In this document: positions 1-6,847 of the stretch, piece after piece
How the letters are laid out: each line of letters starts with the position of its first letter
Numbering within the stretch: the stretch's first letter is position 1
Assembly: GCA_015064855.1 (NCBI GenBank)
Contig: SVRK01000011.1
Location: 3,975 to 51,619 of the forward strand
DNA: 47,645 nt
From: Oscillospiraceae bacterium
Lineage (GTDB): Bacteria > Bacillota > Clostridia > Oscillospirales > CAG-272
Direction: 5' to 3'
The notes under the pieces: model-generated
Database searches by the model: none
Told to the model about the DNA's origin: nothing
Seen by the model: only the letters and a program-made list of their open reading frames with translations
Program-made: the position numbers and the translations under genes

Positions 1-127
1 TTTTGCAGATAGAAGAGCGAGGACTCGAAGGGGAAGCGGTGTTGAATGACAGTCCGGGGGACTGTCAGATCCCTAGAAAGGCTTTGCCCGCAGGCAAAGG
101 AGTCCTGCGCCCCTTGGATAAGCCGAT
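1..127. repeat. GC-rich dispersed-type repeat, copy 1
   Basis: This 127-base stretch recurs at 142-268, apparently without change. It is clearly richer in G and C than the rest of the window. It holds two hairpins: 9-bp arms TGACAGTCC/GGACTGTCA around a GGG loop (47-67), and CTTTGCC/GGCAAAG around CGCA (82-99). A 14-base linker (128-141) separates the copies, so the period is 141 bases, a multiple of three, and one reading frame stays open through both. The copy may extend beyond the left edge. I infer a dispersed repeat family; no transposase is visible. Confidence 0.85.
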
Positions 128-464
128 CGGCGACCTTTTTGTTTTGCAGATAGAAGAGCGAGGACTCGAAGGGGAAGCGGTGTTGAATGACAGTCCGGGG
201 GACTGTCAGATCCCTAGAAAGGCTTTGCCCGCAGGCAAAGGAGTCCTGCGCCCCTTGGATAAGCCGATTTCCACCTTTAAAAGAAGAACTGTTGTACAGT
301 CATCTATTGAGGGAGACAATATAAAAGTTAAATACGTTACTTGCCCAAGAGTAACCGGTCGAAACATTATAGTTGGCAAGGGCTGTAAAATTGACCTTGT
401 ACAATATAGCGATAAAATTGAAATTTCAAGAAGCGCCAAGATTGGCAAAATAGAGAAAATATAA
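3..464 (+). CDS. 3' end of a bactofilin-like gene reading through the repeat (partial)
   Basis: The frame is open from the left edge to a TAA at 462-464, so the true start lies outside the window or was lost. The first 90 or so codons are the translated repeat, two copies of a 47-codon unit, and are unlikely to be an ordinary domain. The last 60 or so residues are different: short alternating hydrophobic strands with Gly turns (around VTGRNIIVGKGCKID, then EISRSAKIGKIEKI). This resembles the right-handed beta-helix of polymer-forming bactofilin-type proteins. It may be a gene invaded in frame by the repeat, or a repeat next to a decayed gene end. A strong terminator follows. Family assignment is tentative. 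Confidence 0.45.
   Translation: MQIEERGLEGEAVLNDSPGDCQIPRKALPAGKGVLRPLDKPIGDLFVLQIEERGLEGEAVLNDSPGDCQIPRKALPAGKGVLRPLDKPISTFKRRTVVQSSIEGDNIKVKYVTCPRVTGRNIIVGKGCKIDLVQYSDKIEISRSAKIGKIEKI
142..268. repeat. GC-rich dispersed-type repeat, copy 2
   Basis: Second copy of the 127-base repeat. It has the same two hairpins, at 188-208 and 223-240. Identity to copy 1 ends after AGCCGAT at 268, where the sequence turns AT-rich like the rest of the window. That sharp change of composition marks the repeat boundary inside the reading frame. Confidence 0.85.
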
Positions 465-499
465 GAAAATCCAAGCTAAAAGGCTTGGATTTTCTTTAT
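464..499 (+). terminator. Intrinsic terminator after the first gene
   Basis: A 13-bp stem (AGAAAATCCAAGC paired with GCTTGGATTTTCT, loop 477-482) begins at the stop codon and is followed by TTTATT. Confidence 0.85.
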
Positions 500-504
500 T
501 CCTC

Positions 505-533
505 TTGACATTTTAAGCTTCTTGTGATAAAAT
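505..533 (+). promoter_or_regulatory. Promoter of the TetR/ABC operon
   Basis: TTGACA (505-510), a 17-bp spacer, then TAAAAT (528-533). It lies just after the preceding terminator and about 43 bases before the chosen TetR start. Confidence 0.75.
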
Positions 534-545
534 AACAAATGTTAT
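532..545. promoter_or_regulatory. Candidate TetR operator
   Basis: Perfect inverted repeat ATAACA-AA-TGTTAT overlapping the end of the -10 hexamer and the expected transcription start. A repressor bound here would block the promoter, the usual arrangement for a TetR protein that controls its own operon. Confidence 0.6.
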
Positions 546-575
546 ATAATGATTGATATACAAGGGGGGGACTTT

Positions 576-1142
576 ATGCCGCCAAAGGTAAAAATAACAA
601 AAAATGATATAATAGAAGCAACACTTGAATTGATTAGAAAAAATGGGCAAGACTCAATAAATGCTCGCAGTATAGCCGACGCTCTTAACTGCTCAACACA
701 ACCGATTTTTTCCAATTTTTCGAGCATGGAGGAACTTGATAGCGAGGTAATATCCTTGGCGTACCAACACTATCTTGGATTTATAGAAGAAGAGATAAAG
801 GGTGGAGAATATCCGAAATACAAGTCGTTTGGTATGGCTTACATTCGCTTCGCAAAAGAGGAAAAGGAGCTTTTTAAATTGCTTTTTATGTGTGACCGCT
901 CAGGTAAGGACTTAACTCCAAACGCTGATTTTGAAGCGTCCGTTGAGATGATTATGCAAGCCAACGGAATATCAAGAGAAAAAGCATCTCTTTTTCATTT
1001 GGAAATGTGGGCTTGCGTTCACGGTATAGGCACAATGCTTGCAACCTCATATTTAGAGCTTGACAGGGAGCTTATCAGCAGTATGCTGACTGACGTATAT
1101 CTAGGCTTGTGTCAAAGACTTGCCAAAGGAGAGATGAAATGA
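576..1142 (+). CDS. TetR/AcrR-family transcriptional regulator
   Basis: A 188-residue protein of usual TetR length. The N-terminal 50 residues form a TetR helix-turn-helix: DIIEATLELIRKNG, then NARSIADALNCSTQPIFSNF, where the second helix would read DNA. The rest is a helical ligand-binding and dimer domain with no specific signature. An ATG exists at 549, but the one at 576 has a strong AAGGGGGGG ribosome site just upstream and puts the HTH at the normal distance from the N terminus. The stop overlaps the ABC ATPase start (ATGA), so the regulator and the exporter are translationally coupled. It probably represses its own operon through the inverted repeat at 532-545. The inducing ligand is unknown. 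Confidence 0.9.
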   Translation: MPPKVKITKNDIIEATLELIRKNGQDSINARSIADALNCSTQPIFSNFSSMEELDSEVISLAYQHYLGFIEEEIKGGEYPKYKSFGMAYIRFAKEEKELFKLLFMCDRSGKDLTPNADFEASVEMIMQANGISREKASLFHLEMWACVHGIGTMLATSYLELDRELISSMLTDVYLGLCQRLAKGEMK

Positions 1143-1867
1143 ACGCAATAAAAATAGAGGGGCTTACGAAGCATTATAAAAATATAGTTGCAGTTGATAA
1201 TCTTTCTCTTTCGATTGAGGAAGGAGAGCTTGTCTCGCTTTTAGGTGTGAACGGAGCAGGCAAAACCACAACCATAAAAATGCTCACAGGTCTTACAAAG
1301 CCAACAAAGGGAGATGCGTTTTTGCTTGGCAAAAGCATTATAGAAAATTCAAGCGATATTAAGTCACTAATCGCGGTATCTCCACAAGAAACCGCAATAG
1401 CAAGAGGGCTTTCTGTATATGAAAATCTTGACCTTATCTGTGGAGTACATGGCTTAAAAAAAGAGAAAAAAACTGAAAAAATACAAGAGATAACGCATCT
1501 TTTAGGTCTTAATGAGGTTGTAAAAAGAAAGGCAGGGAAACTGTCCGGCGGTTGGCAAAGGCGTTTAAGTATTGCTATGGCATTAATCAGCGAGCCTAAA
1601 ATACTCTTTCTAGACGAGCCAACCCTTGGTCTTGACGTCCTTGCAAGAAGCGATCTTTGGGATATAATCCGCGCACTAAAGGGCAAAGCAACCATAATTT
1701 TAACAACCCACTATATGGAGGAGGCCGAGGCTCTTTCAAGTCGAGTTGCTATAATGAAGGATGGCAAGCTTATTGTCTATGATACTCCTGAAAAAATCAA
1801 GGAAATGGCAGGAACTGATAGCTTTGAACAAGCCTTCGTCAGCATTGTCAAGGGGGTGACAAAATGA
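1139..1867 (+). CDS. ABC-2 type transporter, ATP-binding subunit
   Basis: A 242-residue ABC ATPase that would power the permease encoded next. Visible motifs are the Walker A loop GVNGAGKTT at about residues 36-44, the ABC signature LSGGWQRRLS, Walker B ILFLDEPTLGLD and the switch histidine in TTHYMEEAE. The subfamily is that of drug, antibiotic or lipid exporters (CcmA/DrrA-like). An earlier in-frame start at 1109 lies inside the TetR gene. The ATG at 1139 follows AAAGGAGAG and overlaps the TetR stop, so it is preferred. The stop overlaps the permease start at 1864. The cargo cannot be told from sequence; control by TetR suggests a toxic or signalling small molecule. Confidence 0.95.
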   Translation: MNAIKIEGLTKHYKNIVAVDNLSLSIEEGELVSLLGVNGAGKTTTIKMLTGLTKPTKGDAFLLGKSIIENSSDIKSLIAVSPQETAIARGLSVYENLDLICGVHGLKKEKKTEKIQEITHLLGLNEVVKRKAGKLSGGWQRRLSIAMALISEPKILFLDEPTLGLDVLARSDLWDIIRALKGKATIILTTHYMEEAEALSSRVAIMKDGKLIVYDTPEKIKEMAGTDSFEQAFVSIVKGVTK

Positions 1868-2595
1868 GGATGTTAACGTTTGCAAAAAGAAACTTTAAGG
1901 AAGTTTTGCGTGACCCACTGAACCTAGGATTTGGCTTAGGCTTTCCACTCGTTTTGATACTGCTTTTAAGCATTATTCAAGCTAATATACCCGTTTCCTT
2001 GTTTGAAATTGAGCACCTGGCACCGGGCATTACCGTTTTCGGCCTTTCGTTTATGACACTTTTTTCTGCAACCATAATTTCAAAGGACAGAGCAAGTGCA
2101 CTTTTACAAAGACTATACACAGCGCCGATGACTCCTGTTGATTTTATACTTGGATACATTCTGCCAATAATTCCGATTTCAGTTATGCAAAGCATAATTT
2201 GTTATATAGCTGCCATTATTTTAGGACTTGATATAACCTTAAATATACTTTTAGCAATTCTATTTATAATACCGATTTCCGTTTTGTATATAGCCATGGG
2301 ATTGCTTTTTGGAAGTATTTTAAACGACAAGCAGGTTGGCGGAGTTTGCGGCGCGCTTTTGACAAATCTTTCTGCTTGGCTATCAGGCGTTTGGTTTGAC
2401 CTCGACCTTGTAGGGGGAGTATTAAAAAAAATCGCATATGCTTTGCCATTTGTACACGCAGTTGAATTGGAGCGTTGCGTGCTATCCGGTGATTTCTCTG
2501 GTATTTTGCCGCATCTATGTTGGGTTTTTGGCTATGCAATAGGGATTTTAATTTTAGCAGTATTACTGTTTTTAAGACAAATGAAAAAGCAATAA
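1864..2595 (+). CDS. ABC-2 type transporter permease
   Basis: A 243-residue membrane protein with six likely transmembrane segments (first about residues 20-40, last about 215-238). It matches the ABC-2 membrane family: an N-terminal cytoplasmic stretch with KEVLRDPLNLGFGLGFP, the central ISKDRASALLQRLYTAPMT element that contacts the ATPase, and a hydrophobic C-terminal half. The start overlaps the ATPase stop (ATGA), after AAGGGGGTG. A second ATG lies two codons later. It should form a dimeric channel with two copies of the upstream ATPase. Substrate unknown. Confidence 0.92.
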   Translation: MRMLTFAKRNFKEVLRDPLNLGFGLGFPLVLILLLSIIQANIPVSLFEIEHLAPGITVFGLSFMTLFSATIISKDRASALLQRLYTAPMTPVDFILGYILPIIPISVMQSIICYIAAIILGLDITLNILLAILFIIPISVLYIAMGLLFGSILNDKQVGGVCGALLTNLSAWLSGVWFDLDLVGGVLKKIAYALPFVHAVELERCVLSGDFSGILPHLCWVFGYAIGILILAVLLFLRQMKKQ

Positions 2596-2630
2596 AAAAG
2601 TGCACCAAGGGTGCACTTTTTGTTATTTTT
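2596..2630. terminator. Bidirectional intrinsic terminator
   Basis: Stem AAGTGCACC/GGGTGCACTT with an A-run before and a T-run after. It can end both the exporter operon (+) and the convergent DUF308 gene (-), whose stop overlaps its edge. Confidence 0.85.
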
Positions 2631-3150
2631 CTCGTGATAAAAATAGGGTAATCAACGTATAAAGCGAGGTTGCAATTAAAATACAACCGAAAACAACGGC
2701 TGCAACTTTTTGCCATTCAGTTATAAACATAAGGCAGAAGCCAAGTGCAGTAATAACAATACCAACAACAAGAGTAATTACAAATTCGACTGTTGAATTG
2801 TATCTTGCAAATTTGGTAAGAAAGGCTTCAACTATAATGGCAATTCCAATAGCTATCATAAGATATGGCACGTAATTAAGCAAAATGTGAGCAAGCTTAT
2901 CAACCATAAACAAAATACCAAAGGAAACAGCGCCGATACCAACAATTGCCTCGCCTGTGAACCAAGACCTATATTTAACCATAGAGTTGATAAGATATAA
3001 AGCTCCTGCAAAGCAAAGTGAACCACCGATTAGCCAGCTTAAGCCATCGCCAAAGTTAAGTGAACAGCAGAACAAAACGCCAAGAACCAAGGTGATGCTT
3101 GAAACAACTATGGTGCGCGTTTTATTTTTCTTTAATTTATCAGGTAACAT
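2623..3150 (-). CDS. DUF308 (HdeD-like) membrane protein
   Basis: A 175-residue protein made almost wholly of six hydrophobic helices joined by short loops, as in the DUF308/HdeD family. Paired helices with Gly-rich ends repeat along the chain (LIGGSLCFAGALYLI, VGIGAVSFGILFMV, LMIAIGIAIIVEAFL). The N terminus is short and basic (MLPDKLKKNKTR) and probably cytoplasmic. GAGGTGG lies upstream of the ATG. It has its own promoter (3178-3206) and a terminator shared with the facing operon, so it is a single-gene unit. HdeD itself is linked to acid resistance in enteric bacteria; most family members have no known function and I assign none. Confidence 0.8.
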   Translation of the reverse strand: MLPDKLKKNKTRTIVVSSITLVLGVLFCCSLNFGDGLSWLIGGSLCFAGALYLINSMVKYRSWFTGEAIVGIGAVSFGILFMVDKLAHILLNYVPYLMIAIGIAIIVEAFLTKFARYNSTVEFVITLVVGIVITALGFCLMFITEWQKVAAVVFGCILIATSLYTLITLFLSREK

Positions 3151-3177
3151 AACCCACCTCGAAAATTATTTTTTATA

Positions 3178-3206
3178 ATTATAGCACATATGTTTTAGTT
3201 TTTCAA
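3178..3206 (-). promoter_or_regulatory. Promoter of the DUF308 gene
   Basis: On the minus strand: TTGAAA (3206-3201), 17-bp spacer, TATAAT (3183-3178). Confidence 0.75.
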
Positions 3207-3218
3207 TATTATATATGC

Positions 3219-3247
3219 AAAAAGACACCTGGTTAGGTGTCTTTTTT
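3219..3247 (-). terminator. Terminator after trxB
   Basis: Stem AAAAAGACACCT/AGGTGTCTTTTT with loop GGTT, just past the trxB stop. The flanking A- and T-runs make it usable in both directions. Confidence 0.85.
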
Positions 3248-3252
3248 ACTTA

Positions 3253-4155
3253 TTATAGTGAATCTACATAGTCGCAAGCGGCAAGAGCAGCAACAGCACC
3301 GTCAGCACAAGCGGTTGCAACCTGACGGATGCGCTTTGAACGGCAGTCGCCTGCTACAAAAATGCCTTTTTTGTCTGTTAGGCAATTCTCACCTGCATCA
3401 ACGTAGCCCCAAGCATTTAAGGAAATTAGGTCGGCAACTATCTCGTTTTGTGGGATAAGACCGATGGCAACAAACATACCGTCAATAAGTATTGTACGTC
3501 GTTCCTCGCCCTTCTTTACAACTATTCCGTCAAGAGTGCCATCACCCATCAAGGACTCAACAGTTGTACCAAAAATAGCTTCAACGTTATTCTTTTGCGC
3601 CAGTAAATCTTGTAGCTTCTTTTCTCCTGTAAAGCTTTCAAGGTTTTGGATAACGTAAACCTTTTTGCAAAGGTCAGAGAGCATAAGAGCCTCTTGCAAA
3701 GCGGAGTTTCCACCGCCTATAACAGCAACGGTTTTGCCTGCGTAAAATGCTCCGTCACAAACTGCACAGAAGGAAATACCCTCGCCAACAAATTCGTGCT
3801 CACGGTCAAGTCCGAGCATACGATGCTTTGCACCTGTTGCAACTATAACGCTTTTGCCCTCGAAATCACCCGAGTCAGTTTTTACAATTTTTATATCGCC
3901 GTCAATAACCTCGGTAACCTCGGCACATTCAACGTCAGCGCCTTGCTCCATAACCTGTTCAATCATTTTTTCAGCAAATTCATTACCTGAAAGAGCCACA
4001 AAGCCGGGGATGTTTTCAACCTTTGGAGAATAGGTAATTTGCCCACCAAACGTTGCCTTTTCAATGACCAAGGCGGTTTTATTTGCGCGTCTTGCGTATA
4101 GCGCGGCGGTTAAACCTGCCGGGCCACCGCCGATTACAATAATGTCGTATAACAT
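3253..4155 (-). CDS. trxB: Thioredoxin reductase
   Basis: A 300-residue flavoprotein of the low-molecular-weight thioredoxin reductase family, which moves electrons from NAD(P)H through FAD and a CXXC pair to thioredoxin. Visible are the FAD-binding GGGPAG near residue 9, ATGAKHR near 106, the redox pair CAVC (Cys130, Cys133) followed by DGAFY, the NAD(P)H-binding GGGNSA, and the C-terminal FAD motif GIFVAGDCR. An upstream in-frame start at 4182 is less likely because AAAGGAGA sits 7 bases before the ATG at 4155. It lies directly downstream of nrdD on the same strand, separated by a dyad (4185-4210). That position suggests it reduces the redoxin domain fused to NrdD, directly or through a separate thioredoxin. 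Confidence 0.93.
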   Translation of the reverse strand: MLYDIIVIGGGPAGLTAALYARRANKTALVIEKATFGGQITYSPKVENIPGFVALSGNEFAEKMIEQVMEQGADVECAEVTEVIDGDIKIVKTDSGDFEGKSVIVATGAKHRMLGLDREHEFVGEGISFCAVCDGAFYAGKTVAVIGGGNSALQEALMLSDLCKKVYVIQNLESFTGEKKLQDLLAQKNNVEAIFGTTVESLMGDGTLDGIVVKKGEERRTILIDGMFVAIGLIPQNEIVADLISLNAWGYVDAGENCLTDKKGIFVAGDCRSKRIRQVATACADGAVAALAACDYVDSL

Positions 4156-4184
4156 TTTAAAATCTCCTTTAAGGATTTTCAAAG

Positions 4185-4210
4185 ATAGGGTGTTGATGTC
4201 AACACCCTAT
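4185..4210 (-). terminator. 12-bp perfect dyad between nrdD and trxB
   Basis: ATAGGGTGTTGA/TCAACACCCTAT around a TG centre. On the minus strand only CTTT follows, a poor U-tract, so it is probably a partial terminator or RNA-stability hairpin that lets some transcription through to trxB. No separate trxB promoter is apparent in the 68-base gap. Confidence 0.55.
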
Positions 4211-4223
4211 ATATCTTTAATTA

Positions 4224-6593
4224 TTATGCGCCGATGTATTTCTTAATATCGGAAACACCTGCATATTTTGTAACGTTTCCATCCTCGATAATTACGAGTG
4301 TTGGAGCGGTCTTAATACCGATTTGTTCAACTAATTCCTTGTTTTCGTTAGCTAAAAGCTTATCGTACTTAACCCCAGCCTTGTCAAGGAGTGAGCAAGC
4401 AATCTTGCAGTTAGGGCAAGTTGCAGTTGTGAATAGGTAAACGCCGTCATTTGCGCTTGACTCGCACTTGCAAGCCTTTTCTTCCTTTGCAACAGCCTTT
4501 TCAGCCTTGTTTAATTTTGAGTTTTCAATGTTGTAAACAAGTCTATCCTTGTACTCTTGCGCCTTACCATCGTTCCAGTTTTGAACAGGACGATAGTAAC
4601 CAGTAATACGGCTGTAAACCTCGGTTCTTGACTTACATTCTGGGCAAGAATAGTGCTCACCTGCGATGTAGCCGTGAGTTTTACATACAGAGTATGTTGG
4701 AGACATTGTGTAGTATGGGAGCTTGTAGTTTTCTGCAATCTTGCGAACGAGGTCAGCAGCTGCCTTCCAGTCAGGAAGCTTTTCACCTAGGAATGCATGG
4801 AATACTGTACCTGAGGTGTAAAGTGTTTGAAGCTCATCTTGAATATCAAGAGCAGTAAAGATATCCTCTGTGTAGCCAACAGGTAAGTGTGAGGAGTTGG
4901 TGTAGTAAGGAGTATCGTCCTCAGTCTTTGCAGCTGTAATGATGTCAGGGAAGTGTTTCTTGTCGTGCTTAGCAAGACGGAATGATGTTGACTCAGCAGG
5001 AGTAGCCTCAAGGTTGTAAAGGTCTCCGTACTTCTCTTGGTAGTCGGAGAGCTTTTCTCTCATGTGGTTGAGAACCTCTTTTGTAAACTCTTGAGCCTTT
5101 TCTTGTGTTAAGTTTTCTCTAATCCATTTAGCATTGAGACAAGCCTCATTCATACCAACAAGACCGATTGTGGAGAAGTGGTTAGCAAATGTGCCGAGGT
5201 ATCTCTTTGTGTATGGATAAAGACCATTTTCAAGAAGTCTTGTAATAACTGTACGTTTAACCTTGAGTGAACGAGCAGAGATGTCCATGAGTCTATCAAG
5301 ACGAGCATAGAAGTCCTCAGCGTCTGTTGCAAGGTAAGCAATTCTTGGCATATTGATTGTAACAACACCAACAGAACCTGTTGATTCACCACTACCGAAG
5401 AAGCCACCGGATTTCTTACGAAGCTCACGGAGATCAAGACGAAGTCTACAGCACATTGAACGAACGTCGCTTGGCTCCATATCACTGTTGATGTAGTTGG
5501 AGAAGTAAGGTGTACCGTATTTAGCGGTCATTTCAAATAGAAGCTTGTTGTTTTCTGTTTCTGACCAGTCAAAATCACTTGTGATTGAGTATGTTGGAAT
5601 TGGGTATTGGAAGCCACGGCCGTTAGCGTCACCCTCGATCATAATTTCGATAAACGCCTTGTTTACCATGTCCATTTCCTTCTTACAATCCTTGTACTTG
5701 AAGTCAACCTCCTTGCCACCGATAATACAGTTGAGCTCAGCTAAGTCGGCAGGAACTGTCCAGTCAAGGGTAATGTTGCTAAATGGTGCTTGTGTACCCC
5801 AACGAGAAGGAGTGTTTACACCGTAAACAAAGGATTGGATGCATTGCTTAACCTCTTTATATGAAAGGTTGTCAACCTTTACGAAAGGAGCAAGATATGT
5901 GTCAAAGGAGGAGAATGCTTGTGCGCCTGCCCACTCGTTTTGCATAATGCCAAGGAAGTTAACCATTTGGTTGCAAAGAGTAGATAAGTGAGATGCAGGA
6001 GCAGATGTAATCTTACCGGTTACACCGCCAAGACCCTCTTGGATTAATTGCTTAAGTGACCAACCTGCACAGTAGCCTGTGAGCATTGAAAGGTCATGAA
6101 TGTGAATATCAGCGTTACGGTGAGCGTTTCCAATTTCATCATCGTAAATCTCAGATAACCAGTAGTTAGCAGTAACCGCACCGGAGTTTGAAAGGATAAG
6201 ACCACCAACAGAGTAGGTAACGGTTGAGTTTTCCTTAACTCTCCAGTCGTTGATATTTAGATAGTTGTCAATGATTGCCTTGTAGTCAACCATTGTTGCA
6301 TTAATGTTACGGATTTTCTCTCTTTGACGACGATAAATGATGTATGCCTTTGCAACGTCATCGTATCCCGCCTTGATAAGAACAGACTCAACAGAGTCCT
6401 GAATATTTTCAACGGAAATCTTTCCATTTTCAATCTTTGGCTCAAATTCAGCAGTAACCTTTAAAGCCAAGAAATCAATAATGTCTTCATTGAACTGCTT
6501 TTGGCAAGCATCAAATGCTTGAGTAATCGCTTCGCTAATCTTTTTGATGTTAAAATCTACAATTTTACCATCACGTTTTACTACATTGTACAT
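4224..6593 (-). CDS. nrdD: Anaerobic (class III) ribonucleoside-triphosphate reductase fused to a C-terminal redoxin domain
   Basis: A 789-residue protein that converts ribonucleoside triphosphates to deoxy forms through a glycyl radical. An ATP-cone occupies about residues 1-95 (MYNVVKRDGKIVDFN, EDIIDFLA). The catalytic barrel follows. The C-terminal radical region has a likely zinc site (CKTHG, CPEC) and the glycyl loop RITGYYRPVQNW, with the radical Gly at 665. After a charged linker rich in Lys, Glu and Cys (about 685-715) a thioredoxin/glutaredoxin fold begins at VYLFTTATCPNCK, with the redox pair Cys726 and Cys729 and a cis-Pro-like TAPTLVII. Ordinary NrdD ends near residue 700. The extra domain, with trxB next door, points to redoxin rather than formate as reductant. 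AAGGAG precedes the ATG. Two NrdR-like boxes lie upstream. Confidence 0.95.
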   Translation of the reverse strand: MYNVVKRDGKIVDFNIKKISEAITQAFDACQKQFNEDIIDFLALKVTAEFEPKIENGKISVENIQDSVESVLIKAGYDDVAKAYIIYRRQREKIRNINATMVDYKAIIDNYLNINDWRVKENSTVTYSVGGLILSNSGAVTANYWLSEIYDDEIGNAHRNADIHIHDLSMLTGYCAGWSLKQLIQEGLGGVTGKITSAPASHLSTLCNQMVNFLGIMQNEWAGAQAFSSFDTYLAPFVKVDNLSYKEVKQCIQSFVYGVNTPSRWGTQAPFSNITLDWTVPADLAELNCIIGGKEVDFKYKDCKKEMDMVNKAFIEIMIEGDANGRGFQYPIPTYSITSDFDWSETENNKLLFEMTAKYGTPYFSNYINSDMEPSDVRSMCCRLRLDLRELRKKSGGFFGSGESTGSVGVVTINMPRIAYLATDAEDFYARLDRLMDISARSLKVKRTVITRLLENGLYPYTKRYLGTFANHFSTIGLVGMNEACLNAKWIRENLTQEKAQEFTKEVLNHMREKLSDYQEKYGDLYNLEATPAESTSFRLAKHDKKHFPDIITAAKTEDDTPYYTNSSHLPVGYTEDIFTALDIQDELQTLYTSGTVFHAFLGEKLPDWKAAADLVRKIAENYKLPYYTMSPTYSVCKTHGYIAGEHYSCPECKSRTEVYSRITGYYRPVQNWNDGKAQEYKDRLVYNIENSKLNKAEKAVAKEEKACKCESSANDGVYLFTTATCPNCKIACSLLDKAGVKYDKLLANENKELVEQIGIKTAPTLVIIEDGNVTKYAGVSDIKKYIGA

Positions 6594-6781
6594 AAATTTT
6601 CTCCTTCTTTTTCAAATTTTCTTTATTAATTAGTAATACTATATATAGTTTTTGCATCAATTTTATTATCTTACAAATTGGCGCAAAAAAACACCAAGAT
6701 TTTTGAAATGTCCCCAAAAGCCTTATAATACAAGGGTTTTCCCCGTAAAAGACAAAATGTGACATAATTTTTTCCGGTGTC
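6594..6781 (-). promoter_or_regulatory. Long nrdD leader
   Basis: From the predicted start near 6782 the nrdD transcript would carry about 188 untranslated bases. I see no known riboswitch. It includes a weak dyad CCTTGTATTATAAGG and, close to the gene, a second NrdR-like box within a second weaker promoter. Confidence 0.4.
6633..6660 (-). promoter_or_regulatory. Possible second nrdD promoter with NrdR-like box
   Basis: The box ATACTATATATAGTTT (6636-6651) matches the NrdR consensus ACACTATATATAGTGT at 14 of 16 positions. On the minus strand it lies between TTGATG (6660-6655) and TATTAC (6638-6633), 16 bp apart. The box is convincing; the promoter is weak. Confidence 0.55.
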
Positions 6782-6788
6782 GAAATCA

Positions 6789-6817
6789 ATTATATCACAT
6801 ATATAGTGTTATGTCAA
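6789..6817 (-). promoter_or_regulatory. Main nrdD promoter with NrdR-like box in the spacer
   Basis: On the minus strand TTGACA (6817-6812), a 17-bp spacer and TATAAT (6794-6789): a perfect consensus. The spacer carries AACACTATATATGTGA, whose left half is identical to the NrdR box. A bound ATP-cone repressor NrdR would exclude polymerase. Confidence 0.75.
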
Positions 6818-6847
6818 TAGGTTTTTTACAATATCTTGTGTTTTTTG

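Noticed and set aside
1174..1695. Minus-strand frame of 173 codons opposite the ABC ATPase
   Set aside because: Antisense shadow of a gene with complete ABC motifs; no ribosome site.
5150..5485. Minus-strand frame of 111 codons in nrdD
   Set aside because: Out-of-frame shadow of nrdD; codon use and hydrophobic content are not those of a real protein.
6594..6847. Riboswitch in the nrdD leader, for example a cobalamin element
   Set aside because: None of the conserved riboswitch cores can be found; the features there are explained by promoters and NrdR-like boxes.
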